Positions 1-6,916 of a stretch of DNA of 12,201 nt are shown piece after piece; within the stretch, counting starts at the first letter, position 1, and every line of letters begins with the position of its first letter. A program made the translations under genes and the position numbers. The stretch is from NCBI GenBank assembly GCA_017510875.1, contig JAFWLX010000117.1, forward strand, positions 1-12,201, read 5' to 3'. The notes beneath the pieces are model-generated. The model was not told where the DNA came from. It searched no databases and saw only the letters and a list, made by a program, of their open reading frames with translations. This DNA comes from Atopobiaceae bacterium (GTDB lineage: Bacteria > Actinomycetota > Coriobacteriia > Coriobacteriales > Atopobiaceae).

Positions 1-149
1 CCTTTATATGTTCTGTAGCGCATCGTTCGGGCGGCATCGATGCGTCATGTGATCAAATGCAGCTTAACTCGGAGGGACCCATACAAAGGAATACAAAAGG
101 AATCATTTCGCGTAGAGACTTTGTGCGTGGCGGACTCGTGTATACAAAG

Positions 150-3100
150 ATGAGAAAGCTGCTGTCCGTGATGATAACGTTTGTGCTCGTTGTAGGCATG
201 CTGCCATGCGAGGCATTCGCACAGGATGTCGCTCCCGCCGGGGAGGATGCTGCGGCTCTGAGCACGGAGCCCGTCGTACCCGGCCTTGAATCCGCCACTT
301 CTACGGAGAACGGTGCAGATATAGAGCCGGTAACGCTCGAGACCGAGACGGTGGCTCCGGGCACCGAGTCCACGTCTTCGGATCTTAAGCTCACTGCTGT
401 CCCTACAGAGGACAGTGAAGATGCTGCGACGCCTACGCGTGAGGAAGCCGAGCTTAAGACGCTCAGTGACGAAAACATCACCGAGCGGGAACGAATTGCC
501 CAGATAAATGAGCTCTACAAGAAATCCAATCCGGACAAAGACATTCCGACGACTATTTCTCTCGAAGAGGGGACCTATATACAAGACGGGCAGATTCATC
601 TTACACAGTGGACCTTCTCTGTGTACGATTCGGAAGGCGCGCTCTATAAGACGTATATCACCGACCTAACGGGTTCCCATTTGGACGTTGCAGACGATGT
701 CGTGCTGATCGAGGAGAAAGAGGATGACTGGTTCTCCGGCGCCGGCCCCCTGGCTGTTGGAGGTCCCAGCAGTGCCGTCTACAGCAACATCGAGCTGACG
801 GAAGGCGTCCCGGTGCTGATCTTGGAGACAAACGGCGATCTCCACGGGTTCTACGCTGCGGCCGGGACAAACAGCAACACCTTAGTCCTCGGTGAACCTA
901 TGAACGTCTTCCGCGGAGTCACGGGTGGCCATTTTGAAAACCATGATGTCTACGACGAACTTGGCTACGATTTTGGCCCAACGTTTCCCCTACCGCCCGT
1001 AGCTGCCCGGTGGGGCGATCATAGTTTGAATTATTTCACAACAGACCTCTTGAACGACAAGGGGTATCTGCACTTCGATTTCGATTTCGATTCTGGTTTT
1101 GGATGGGTTGAGCTAGACGCAGACGACATTTCTTTAGAGTTCGCCTACAAAAACAACTACGTAGATCTCGAAGAAGAGAACGATTGGAGCTATAGCAAAG
1201 CCCTGTTCACGGCAGGAGGGGATTTGGCTGGAGTCCTCGACTTCGATGCCAGCGCCTTTATCAACTTCGAAGGGGGCGGACAAGGAGAAACTTACTTTGA
1301 TACGAACATCAAAGAAGGGTACTACGTTGGCTTAAAATGCAGCCTCTGGGATGGCATTGACTGCACCAAGGTTGGCTGGATTGACGATCGGAACTTTGAT
1401 ATCACGGACACCAATGCCGAAGGAGAGTTCTACATTTCCTATGGTGAGGGTGTGTCTATAAAGGTGCTCGAAACGCTAGGCTTGGGAGCCGACTACAAGG
1501 CCGGCTTTGTGATAGAAGGTGAGAAGTCAAAGAACCATGAATACCCTGGAGAGCCCGATGTCTGGCATGCGTGCGAGGACGAAGAGTGCATCTGTGGAAA
1601 ATCTCATATAAGATTTGGCCCACTTGCTCTGAATCTCGAACTTTGGGATTGGTCCGAGACGCTTGCACATACCGACCCGGCGGACCTTGACCCCTTCATG
1701 TACTACTATGTTTCCGACACCTTTGGCGACAAGAACATGAGAGGCAAATGCCCGCATAAGGGATACAAGATCAACGCGGAAGTGGTCGATACGGCAGGTA
1801 ACAAGCTGCCGGATGTCACCGTTTCCTACGCGGATGTTCCGGAGCACTTCGAGCCTGTATCTTCCGCCACGACCGATGAGGACGGGAAGGCTCTGCTCTA
1901 TGCGCCAACTGGAGACTACAACGTAACCGCCGAGCTGGTGAATAAGACCGATCCTTCCGTCAAGGTATCCCAGACGCTGCCGCTTAAAAAGGATACGACC
2001 ATTCAGGACATGAAGTTCACGCTGGACATTCCCACAAAACACGTGTATTTCAAGAACTCCCAGCCTGGCAATGTGAAGAACTGGCCGAAGGACATCGATT
2101 TCCAACCCGTCTACTCCGAGGACGTGCAGCTGCCAAGCACGGCTCCCCAAATCTCGGGATATCAGTTTGTCGGCTGGAACACCAAGCAGGACGGAAGCGG
2201 GACATCCTACGCACCAGGCGAGAAGCTCACGCTGAAGGACGATCTGACCCTGTGGGCCCAGTGGGACAAGGCCGAGAACGTCTGGTACGTCGTCTACGAC
2301 GCCAACGGTGGGACAAAGGCGCCCGATACGCAAATCGTGGCCCAAGGAAAGAACGCCGTGCTGAGCAAGGATCGCCCCGAGTTTGGAGGAATGACCTTCA
2401 AGGGCTGGAGGGTAGACCCAACCGCAACAGAGCCCGAGTACCAACCCGGCGACACGCTGGCCTATAAGGCTGACGTAAACGTAGTTGTCCTCCACGCCAT
2501 GTGGGAGCTTTCCCCCGTCGGGCAACCAGTCCACATTACCTACGACGCCAACGGCATGCAGGGGGCTGGCCTACCTGCGGACGTTTGGGTCGAGGCTGAC
2601 ACCTGGATTCATCTGGGGAAGGCTACGCCCCCCATCGGCAGCGGGTACGTTCACAAGGGGTGGAGCACGGAGGAAGGTGCGACGATTCCCCAATACCTGC
2701 CGGGACACGACTACTGCTGTCTCCACGACGAGACAATGTATGCCGTGTGGGGGGAGAGCAAGCACGACGTAACGCTAACCTTCGAGGATTCGACTGCGGG
2801 CGATGCCACGGGCATCCCGGAGCCCATCACCATCGTGCCGTCCGCGTCGCACGACGTGCGCATTCCAGACCAGATTCCGCAGAAGAGCGGCATGCAGTTT
2901 ACCGGCTGGAACACTGCCCAGGACGGCAGCGGGGACACATACGCGCCGGGCTCCGTGTTCAAGCTGACCGAGGATACGACCCTCTGGGCCCAGTGGGACA
3001 AGGCCGAGAACGTCTGGTACGTCGTCTACGACGCCAACGGTGGGACAAAGGCGCCCGATACGCAGGTTGTCGAGCAGGGACATGACGCCGTGCTGTCCGA

Positions 3101-5348
3101 CGAGCTTCCCGAGGCAGGCACTATGACCTTCCGCGGATGGACAACCGATCCATCTGCGGCGGAGGTTGAGTACCAGCCTGGCGACACGTTGGCCTACGAC
3201 GCGGACTCCAATGTGGTCGTTCTTTATGCCCTGTGGGAGCTTTCCCCCGCCCCCAGGCCGGTTCACGTTACCTTCAATGCCAACGGTCTCTCGGGTGCGC
3301 GTGTACCCGCCGATGTGTGGCTCGAGAGCGACGGTTGGATCCAGCTTGCTGCCGCGGTGCCTCCTCTCGGTAGCGAGTACGCCTTCCGCGGGTGGAGCAA
3401 AAGCGCAATTGCGACTGAACCCGATTATTATGCGGGCAAGTCGTACCACTTCGACCACGATACGGCGCTCTACGCTGTGTGGGGAATTCAGGATACGGTT
3501 ACGCTGACGTTTGGTGACCCGCTCCCAGGCAAGGCCACGGGTATCCCCGACCCAATCTCAATCGAGTCCTCCATGTCACCCAACGTGCGCATCCCAGACC
3601 AGATTCCGCAGAAGAGCGGCATGCAGTTTACCGGCTGGAACACTGCCGAGGATGGCAGTGGGGATGCGTACGCACCCGGTTCCGTGTTCAAGCTGACCGA
3701 GGACACGGTCCTCTGGGCCCAGTGGGACAAGGCCGAGAACGTCTGGTACGTCGTCTACGATGCCAATGGTGGGACAAAGGCGCCCAAGACGCAGATTGTG
3801 ACCAAAGGGCAGGATGCCGTGCTGAGCACGGAGAACCCCGAGTTTAGTGGCATGACCTTCAAGGGCTGGACGCCAGATCTGAATGCGAAGAAGCCCGTCT
3901 ACCAGCCCGGAGACACGCTGCCCTATAACGCCGACACCAACGTGGTCGTCCTCTACGCCCTGTGGGAGCTGTCCCCCCAGCCAAGGCCAATCCACATTAC
4001 CTATGACGCCAACGGTGTGCAGGGCGCACGTGTGCCTTCGGACGTGTGGACCGAGTCTGGCAGCTGGGTGCAGCTTGCTGCCGCCGCGGCGCCCCTCGGC
4101 AGTAGTTACGTCTTCCTCGGATGGAGCAAGGATAGCGGTGCCGAAGAACCCGAGTACCTAGCGGGCAAATCGTACCGCTTTGGCCATGACACGACGCTCT
4201 ATGCCGTGTGGGGAGAGCAAGAGACGGTGACGCTGACCTTTGAGGACTCGACCGAAGGTGATGCCACGGGCATCCCTGAGCCCATCACCATCGTGCCCTC
4301 AATGTCGCGCGACGTGCGTATCCCAAGCGTGGTCCCGCAGAAGGGCGGCATGCAGTTTACCGGCTGGAACACCGCAAAGGACGGCAGCGGGGACACGTAC
4401 GCTCCGGGCGCCGTGATCACCCTGGAAAGGGACACGACCCTCTGGGTCCAGTGGGACAAGGCCGAGAGCGTCTGGTACGTCGTCTACGACGCCAACGGAG
4501 GCACCTGGGCCCCGCAGACGCAGATCGTCGAGCACGGGCAGGACGCCGTGCTGTCCGACGAGCTTCCCGAGGCGGGCTCCATGACCTTCAAGGGCTGGGC
4601 GACCGACCCGGACGCGGCGGAGGCCGAGTACCAGCCCGGTGACACGCTGCCCTACGACAGCAGCAAGAACGTGGTGGTCCTCTACGCCCTGTGGGAGCTG
4701 TCCCCTGCTCAGAGGCCGGTTATCGTCTCCTTTGACGCCAACGGTGGGTTGCCTGACACTGCGCCAAAGGCGATCTCCATTCCAAAGAACGTTTGGTCCC
4801 AACTTCCCGAGCAGCAACCTTCCTGGGATGCGCAGCATGACTTCCTGGGGTGGTCCACGAATTCGGGAGCGACAAGTCCGGAGTGGGCGTCGGGCGCCAC
4901 GGTGCTCTTTGACAAGGACACGACCCTTTACGCGGTGTGGTACCCCCACTACAAGGTGATCGAGGGAGCTGGCTCCACCTGGACAAAGGGCAGCGGGAAG
5001 ACGCAGCGCTTTGTTGCCGACGGCAACATCAAGTACTTCACCGAGCTCAAGATTGACGGGAAGAAGCTCAGTGACGACGTGACGTTCTCCTCGGGCAGCA
5101 CCATTGCGGACATCAGCGCGGATGCCATGGAGAAGCTCTCCGTCGGGGACCATACCGTCACGTTCGTCTACATGGACGGTACCGCCTCGGCGCCCTTCAA
5201 GGTAGACAAGCAGTCGCCGTCGCCGACGCCGTCGCCGACGCCGTTGCCAAAGACCGGAGACGGGAGCTATGCAGCCCTGTGGTCGATGCTGATTGTCTCG
5301 CTGATGTGCCTTGGCGCGGCAGCCAGTCTGCGCCGTAGGAAGTCTTAG
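150..5348 (+). CDS. Giant LPXTG-anchored surface protein with InlB-type (Listeria-Bacteroides) repeats
   Basis: Predicted cell-wall protein of about 1,732 aa, probably an adhesin or surface stalk; its ligand is unknown. Seen, numbering from the Met at 150: Sec signal peptide with basic MRK, hydrophobic core and AFA|Q cleavage near 24; acidic Thr/Glu/Pro-rich linker to about 110; a beta-rich N-terminal region (about 110-535) that I do not recognise, with cysteines at 397, 405, 475, 480, 482 and 534; a Cna-B/carboxypeptidase-regulatory-like module (538-627); twelve InlB B-like repeats (631-1597); a pre-anchor module starting YKVIEGAGSTWTKGSGK; a Pro/Ser/Thr spacer; LPKTG at 1699-1703, hydrophobic segment and RRRKS tail. 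That is a class A sortase signal. The frame is open back to an ATG at 57, adding 31 residues with a Tat-like SRRDF motif. Neither start has a good Shine-Dalgarno site, so 150 was chosen on signal-peptide geometry. A terminator follows directly and no partner gene is seen. Confidence 0.9.
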   Translation: MRKLLSVMITFVLVVGMLPCEAFAQDVAPAGEDAAALSTEPVVPGLESATSTENGADIEPVTLETETVAPGTESTSSDLKLTAVPTEDSEDAATPTREEAELKTLSDENITERERIAQINELYKKSNPDKDIPTTISLEEGTYIQDGQIHLTQWTFSVYDSEGALYKTYITDLTGSHLDVADDVVLIEEKEDDWFSGAGPLAVGGPSSAVYSNIELTEGVPVLILETNGDLHGFYAAAGTNSNTLVLGEPMNVFRGVTGGHFENHDVYDELGYDFGPTFPLPPVAARWGDHSLNYFTTDLLNDKGYLHFDFDFDSGFGWVELDADDISLEFAYKNNYVDLEEENDWSYSKALFTAGGDLAGVLDFDASAFINFEGGGQGETYFDTNIKEGYYVGLKCSLWDGIDCTKVGWIDDRNFDITDTNAEGEFYISYGEGVSIKVLETLGLGADYKAGFVIEGEKSKNHEYPGEPDVWHACEDEECICGKSHIRFGPLALNLELWDWSETLAHTDPADLDPFMYYYVSDTFGDKNMRGKCPHKGYKINAEVVDTAGNKLPDVTVSYADVPEHFEPVSSATTDEDGKALLYAPTGDYNVTAELVNKTDPSVKVSQTLPLKKDTTIQDMKFTLDIPTKHVYFKNSQPGNVKNWPKDIDFQPVYSEDVQLPSTAPQISGYQFVGWNTKQDGSGTSYAPGEKLTLKDDLTLWAQWDKAENVWYVVYDANGGTKAPDTQIVAQGKNAVLSKDRPEFGGMTFKGWRVDPTATEPEYQPGDTLAYKADVNVVVLHAMWELSPVGQPVHITYDANGMQGAGLPADVWVEADTWIHLGKATPPIGSGYVHKGWSTEEGATIPQYLPGHDYCCLHDETMYAVWGESKHDVTLTFEDSTAGDATGIPEPITIVPSASHDVRIPDQIPQKSGMQFTGWNTAQDGSGDTYAPGSVFKLTEDTTLWAQWDKAENVWYVVYDANGGTKAPDTQVVEQGHDAVLSDELPEAGTMTFRGWTTDPSAAEVEYQPGDTLAYDADSNVVVLYALWELSPAPRPVHVTFNANGLSGARVPADVWLESDGWIQLAAAVPPLGSEYAFRGWSKSAIATEPDYYAGKSYHFDHDTALYAVWGIQDTVTLTFGDPLPGKATGIPDPISIESSMSPNVRIPDQIPQKSGMQFTGWNTAEDGSGDAYAPGSVFKLTEDTVLWAQWDKAENVWYVVYDANGGTKAPKTQIVTKGQDAVLSTENPEFSGMTFKGWTPDLNAKKPVYQPGDTLPYNADTNVVVLYALWELSPQPRPIHITYDANGVQGARVPSDVWTESGSWVQLAAAAAPLGSSYVFLGWSKDSGAEEPEYLAGKSYRFGHDTTLYAVWGEQETVTLTFEDSTEGDATGIPEPITIVPSMSRDVRIPSVVPQKGGMQFTGWNTAKDGSGDTYAPGAVITLERDTTLWVQWDKAESVWYVVYDANGGTWAPQTQIVEHGQDAVLSDELPEAGSMTFKGWATDPDAAEAEYQPGDTLPYDSSKNVVVLYALWELSPAQRPVIVSFDANGGLPDTAPKAISIPKNVWSQLPEQQPSWDAQHDFLGWSTNSGATSPEWASGATVLFDKDTTLYAVWYPHYKVIEGAGSTWTKGSGKTQRFVADGNIKYFTELKIDGKKLSDDVTFSSGSTIADISADAMEKLSVGDHTVTFVYMDGTASAPFKVDKQSPSPTPSPTPLPKTGDGSYAALWSMLIVSLMCLGAAASLRRRKS
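2040..4940 (+). repeat. Four a-b-c triplets of InlB B-like repeats (12 modules)
   Basis: Internal coding repeats of the surface protein. Each module is about 75-82 aa and ends in an aromatic strand: TLWAQW (a), VLYALW or a variant (b), TLYAVW or a variant (c). Approximate limits: a1 2040-2264, b1 2265-2504, c1 2505-2750; a2 2751-2996, b2 2997-3236, c2 3237-3482; a3 3483-3725, b3 3726-3965, c3 3966-4211; a4 4212-4454, b4 4455-4694, c4 4695-4940. The triplet period is 732, 729 and 729 bp measured at the shared TGGGxCC position. Type a carries GMQFTGWNT plus DGSG, type b VVYDANGGT plus a GW motif, and type c a PxDVW motif plus GWS. a1 and c4 are the most divergent, as expected for the edges of an array grown by internal duplication. 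The family is PF09479-like (established); a load-bearing stalk role is inferred. Confidence 0.9.
2253..3064 (+). repeat. Exact 80-bp direct repeat (2253-2332 and 2985-3064)
   Basis: The DNA at 2253-2332 is identical base for base to 2985-3064 (offset 732 bp). It spans the end of module a and the start of module b (WAQWDKAENVWYVVYDANGG). A near-identical copy begins at 3714 and a more diverged one at 4443. Third positions are conserved in the first two copies while flanking DNA differs. This suggests recent duplication or gene conversion between modules. Confidence 0.9.
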
Positions 5349-5374
5349 TAGAAGTAAAGAGCAAAGTGAAAGAC

Positions 5375-5416
5375 AGGGCGAGGTGCGGGAAACCGTACCT
5401 CGCCCTTCGTATTTTT
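5375..5416 (+). terminator. Rho-independent terminator of the LPXTG gene
   Basis: The arms AGGGCGAGGT (5375-5384) and ACCTCGCCCT (5397-5406) pair perfectly. The stem extends inward through a G-T pair and CGG/CCG to a GAAA tetraloop (5389-5392). A T-rich tail with five T's at 5412-5416 follows. It lies 26 bases after the stop codon. Confidence 0.85.
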
Positions 5417-5438
5417 CGTTCACGCGCATGAACGAAAA
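5413..5438. repeat. 10-bp perfect inverted repeat after the terminator
   Basis: TTTTCGTTCA (5413-5422) and TGAACGAAAA (5429-5438) are perfect reverse complements around a 6-nt loop. The left arm uses the T-run of the preceding terminator, so the two hairpins overlap. Possible roles are an operator-like dyad or a 3'-end processing block; neither is supported further. Confidence 0.6.
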
Positions 5439-5484
5439 CTCGTTTCCCCCGTCCATCTCACCTACGCACAAGATTGCCGCGAGG

Positions 5485-5622
5485 CAACATCAAAACATCC
5501 AGCTTTTCTGTCACGATTCTGTGACAAATTCGCCGCTCAAAAACGATTGTCAGAGGCGAGTCGCTTTCGAGCGTCATATCTGTCACAGAATCGTGACAGA
5601 AAAGCTGGATGTTTTGATGTTG
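5485..5622. repeat. Perfect 42-bp inverted repeat, MITE-like 138-bp unit
   Basis: The left arm 5485-5526 (starting CAACATCAAAACATCC) is the exact reverse complement of the right arm 5581-5622, with 54 bp between. The arms contain the dyads TGTCACGATTCTGTGACA (5509-5526) and TGTCACAGAATCGTGACA (5581-5598). No coding frame in or around it looks real. The structure would fit a non-autonomous miniature inverted-repeat element or a long hairpin RNA. I see no convincing target-site duplication directly at its ends. Confidence 0.85.
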
Positions 5623-5652
5623 TCGATCGCGCGCCAAAGGTTGGTGTCAGCA

Positions 5653-5679
5653 GAGTCAAAGGGACAGGCCATTTGACTC
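5653..5679. repeat. 8-bp hairpin GAGTCAAA/TTTGACTC
   Basis: GAGTCAAA (5653-5660) pairs with TTTGACTC (5672-5679) around an 11-nt loop. It has no T-run, so it is not a simple terminator. It lies between the long inverted repeat and the tRNA-like remnant, in gene-free DNA. Confidence 0.5.
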
Positions 5680-5693
5680 ACGCTCCTCAGCCC

Positions 5694-5749
5694 GCAACGC
5701 CCCACTGGGGCGTTGCGACCTTGCGGTTCGAATCCCCGTGCTACCCACG
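5694..5749 (+). other. tRNA 3'-end-like remnant preceded by a strong hairpin
   Basis: GCAACGCCCC (5694-5703) and GGGGCGTTGC (5707-5716) form a 10-bp stem with a 3-nt loop. Next comes a T-arm-like stretch at 5722-5738: TGCGG, the canonical loop TTCGAAT, then CCCCG, with one C-C mismatch and one wobble in the stem. It continues into TGCTACCCACGCA. No matching 5' acceptor strand (GGTAGCA-like) or anticodon arm is visible upstream, so this is not an intact tRNA. It may be a decayed class II tRNA (hairpin as long variable arm), an attachment-site remnant or chance. Confidence 0.45.
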
Positions 5750-5753
5750 CACA

Positions 5754-5779
5754 AGAAAAGGGCCCCATTGCTGGGACCC
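5754..5779 (-). terminator. Terminator downstream of tRNA-Ser
   Basis: Read on the minus strand, GGGTCCC pairs with GGGGCCC (one T-G pair) around a 6-nt loop and is followed by TTTTCT. It begins 10 bases past the tRNA 3' end, in the right orientation. Confidence 0.75.
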
Positions 5780-5789
5780 TGTAATAACC

Positions 5790-5879
5790 TGGCGGAGAGC
5801 TGGGGATTCGAACCCCAGATAGGATCACTCCTATACTCGCTTAGCAGGCGAGCACCTTCGGCCTCTCGGTCAGCTCTCC
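5790..5879 (-). tRNA. tRNA-Ser (anticodon GCT)
   Basis: Class II tRNA of 90 nt including an encoded CCA. Minus strand: the acceptor GGAGAGC pairs with GCTCTCC, with discriminator G and CCA. The anticodon stem CTCGC/GCGAG carries the loop CTGCTAA, so the anticodon is GCT, reading AGC/AGU serine codons. A long variable arm follows (TATAGGAGTGATCCTA region), then the T-arm CTGGGGTTCGAATCCCCAG. The G discriminator and long variable arm are serine identity features. It lies 50 nt downstream of gluQ on the same strand, with its own promoter and terminator. Confidence 0.97.
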
Positions 5880-5895
5880 AATGTGGTGCTAAGGA

Positions 5896-5924
5896 ATCAT
5901 ACCCCAATATTGGCCTCAGCTCAA
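5896..5924 (-). promoter_or_regulatory. Promoter of tRNA-Ser
   Basis: On the minus strand, TTGAGC (-35, 5919-5924) is followed after exactly 17 bp by TATGAT (-10, 5896-5901). Predicted initiation is near 5889, giving a leader of about 10 nt. The promoter fits wholly between the gluQ stop codon and the tRNA. Confidence 0.65.
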
Positions 5925-5929
5925 CAAAG

Positions 5930-6916
5930 TCAAGCAAGAAAATTAGAGTCCGCGACAATGTCAGCTTGATGTGCAGAAATTGTCTTCCACGAGAAGCGGC
6001 TGAGCAGGTCTTGGGGGCTTAAATCTTCTCCCTGCTCGGCTAAACCGACGCTCTGGGCAAGCCTGCCAATAATGCGATGCGCGCTTACGCCTGCCTCCCG
6101 CAGTGCGCCAAGGTCAAGATCACGTTCGCGCTTGGAAAGGCGCCGGCCGTCGGATGCCACCAACAGCGGCACATGTGCATAGGATGGGGGAGCATAGCCC
6201 AGCAGGCGCAGTATGTACATCTGCCGTGCCACGCTGCCAAGCAGGTCTCGTCCGCGCGTCACCTGCGTCACGCCCATAAGCGCGTCGTCCACGGCAACGG
6301 CAAGCTGATAGGCAAAGACCCCATCGCTGCGACGAACCAAGAAATCACCGCACTCGGTGGCCAGGACCTCGCTTTGTCGTCCGTAGACCGCGTCATCAAA
6401 GCAGATTACGCCAAGCGGATCATCCTTGTCAGGAACCCGCAGGCGCGTGGCGGGTTGACGTTCGGTCATGCGGCGCTGCACCTCGCCTGCACTCAAGCCA
6501 CGGCAAGTACCCTGGTAAACGTATGTGCCATCCGAGGCATGCGGCGCGCTTGCCGCATGCAGCTGCGACCTTGTGCAAAAGCACGGGTATGTAAGTCCCT
6601 GTGCGGTCAGCGCAGCTAAGGCGTCCTGATAAACCTCTGTTCTCTCGCTTTGGTAGTAGGGACCCTCGTCCCAATCAAGCCCAAGCCACGCGAGGTCCTT
6701 CATGAGCAACTGCGCTCGCTCTTGGCTTTGTGCGCGAGGGTCAAGATCCTCAATGCGCATGACCATACGCCCGCCTGCCGAGCGTGTGCCAAGCCACGCC
6801 ATCAGCATGGAGAAGGCGTTGCCCAGATGCATGCGGCCAGAGGGCGTTGGCGCAAATCGACCAACTGGAGGCATCTGAGAGACAGGGGCTGTAGGCTGTT
6901 TGGTATCCATAGGCAC
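5930..6916 (-). CDS. gluQ: Glutamyl-queuosine tRNA(Asp) synthetase GluQ
   Basis: Class I aminoacyl-tRNA synthetase paralogue of 328 aa (E. coli YadB/GluQ is about 308 aa). It activates glutamate without tRNA and attaches it to queuosine at position 34 of tRNA-Asp (established for the family). Seen: GRFAPTPSGRMHLGN with the HIGH-like motif at 30-33; RIEDLDPR at 54-61; a zinc-site pattern Cys112-x-Cys114, Tyr134, Cys138; FAYQLAVAVDD at 201-211; TRGRDLL; and the KMSKS-like RLSKR at 259-263. There is no C-terminal anticodon-binding domain, which separates GluQ from GltX. The start is a GTG at 6916 with AGGA 7 nt upstream; an in-frame ATG at 6910 is the alternative. It is transcribed divergently from arcC. 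No terminator is seen between it and tRNA-Ser, so read-through into the tRNA is possible. Confidence 0.93.
   Translation of the reverse strand: MPMDTKQPTAPVSQMPPVGRFAPTPSGRMHLGNAFSMLMAWLGTRSAGGRMVMRIEDLDPRAQSQERAQLLMKDLAWLGLDWDEGPYYQSERTEVYQDALAALTAQGLTYPCFCTRSQLHAASAPHASDGTYVYQGTCRGLSAGEVQRRMTERQPATRLRVPDKDDPLGVICFDDAVYGRQSEVLATECGDFLVRRSDGVFAYQLAVAVDDALMGVTQVTRGRDLLGSVARQMYILRLLGYAPPSYAHVPLLVASDGRRLSKRERDLDLGALREAGVSAHRIIGRLAQSVGLAEQGEDLSPQDLLSRFSWKTISAHQADIVADSNFLA

Noticed and set aside
150..224. Lipobox at Cys20 of the surface-protein signal peptide
   Set aside because: The context is MLPC, which lacks the required small residue before Cys, and a good AFA cleavage site follows. The C-terminal LPKTG also argues for wall anchoring.
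1527..2534. Long minus-strand open frame (335 aa) opposite the surface protein, with similar ones at 2775-3458 and 4299-5471
   Set aside because: They mirror the strong codon bias and repeats of the plus-strand gene, show repetitive low-information protein (GRLCPTVGVVDDVPDVLGLVPLG) and have no domain or ribosome-binding support.
5485..5622. CRISPR-like or invertible-promoter interpretation of the long inverted repeat
   Set aside because: There are only two copies, in inverted not direct orientation, so it is not CRISPR. The 54-bp core is shorter than known invertible promoters, has no clear promoter, and no recombinase gene is nearby.
5707..5750. Intact tRNA on the plus strand
   Set aside because: No 5' acceptor, D-arm or anticodon arm can be found within 100 nt upstream, and the T-stem has a C-C mismatch.
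5547..6022. Small frames across the tRNA region (plus and minus)
   Set aside because: They translate tRNA and T-arm sequence (GFEPQ/GVRIPSSPPG-like peptides), a well-known source of false hypothetical proteins.
6077..6619. 180-aa plus-strand frame inside gluQ
   Set aside because: Antisense to a gene with clear synthetase motifs; no independent support.
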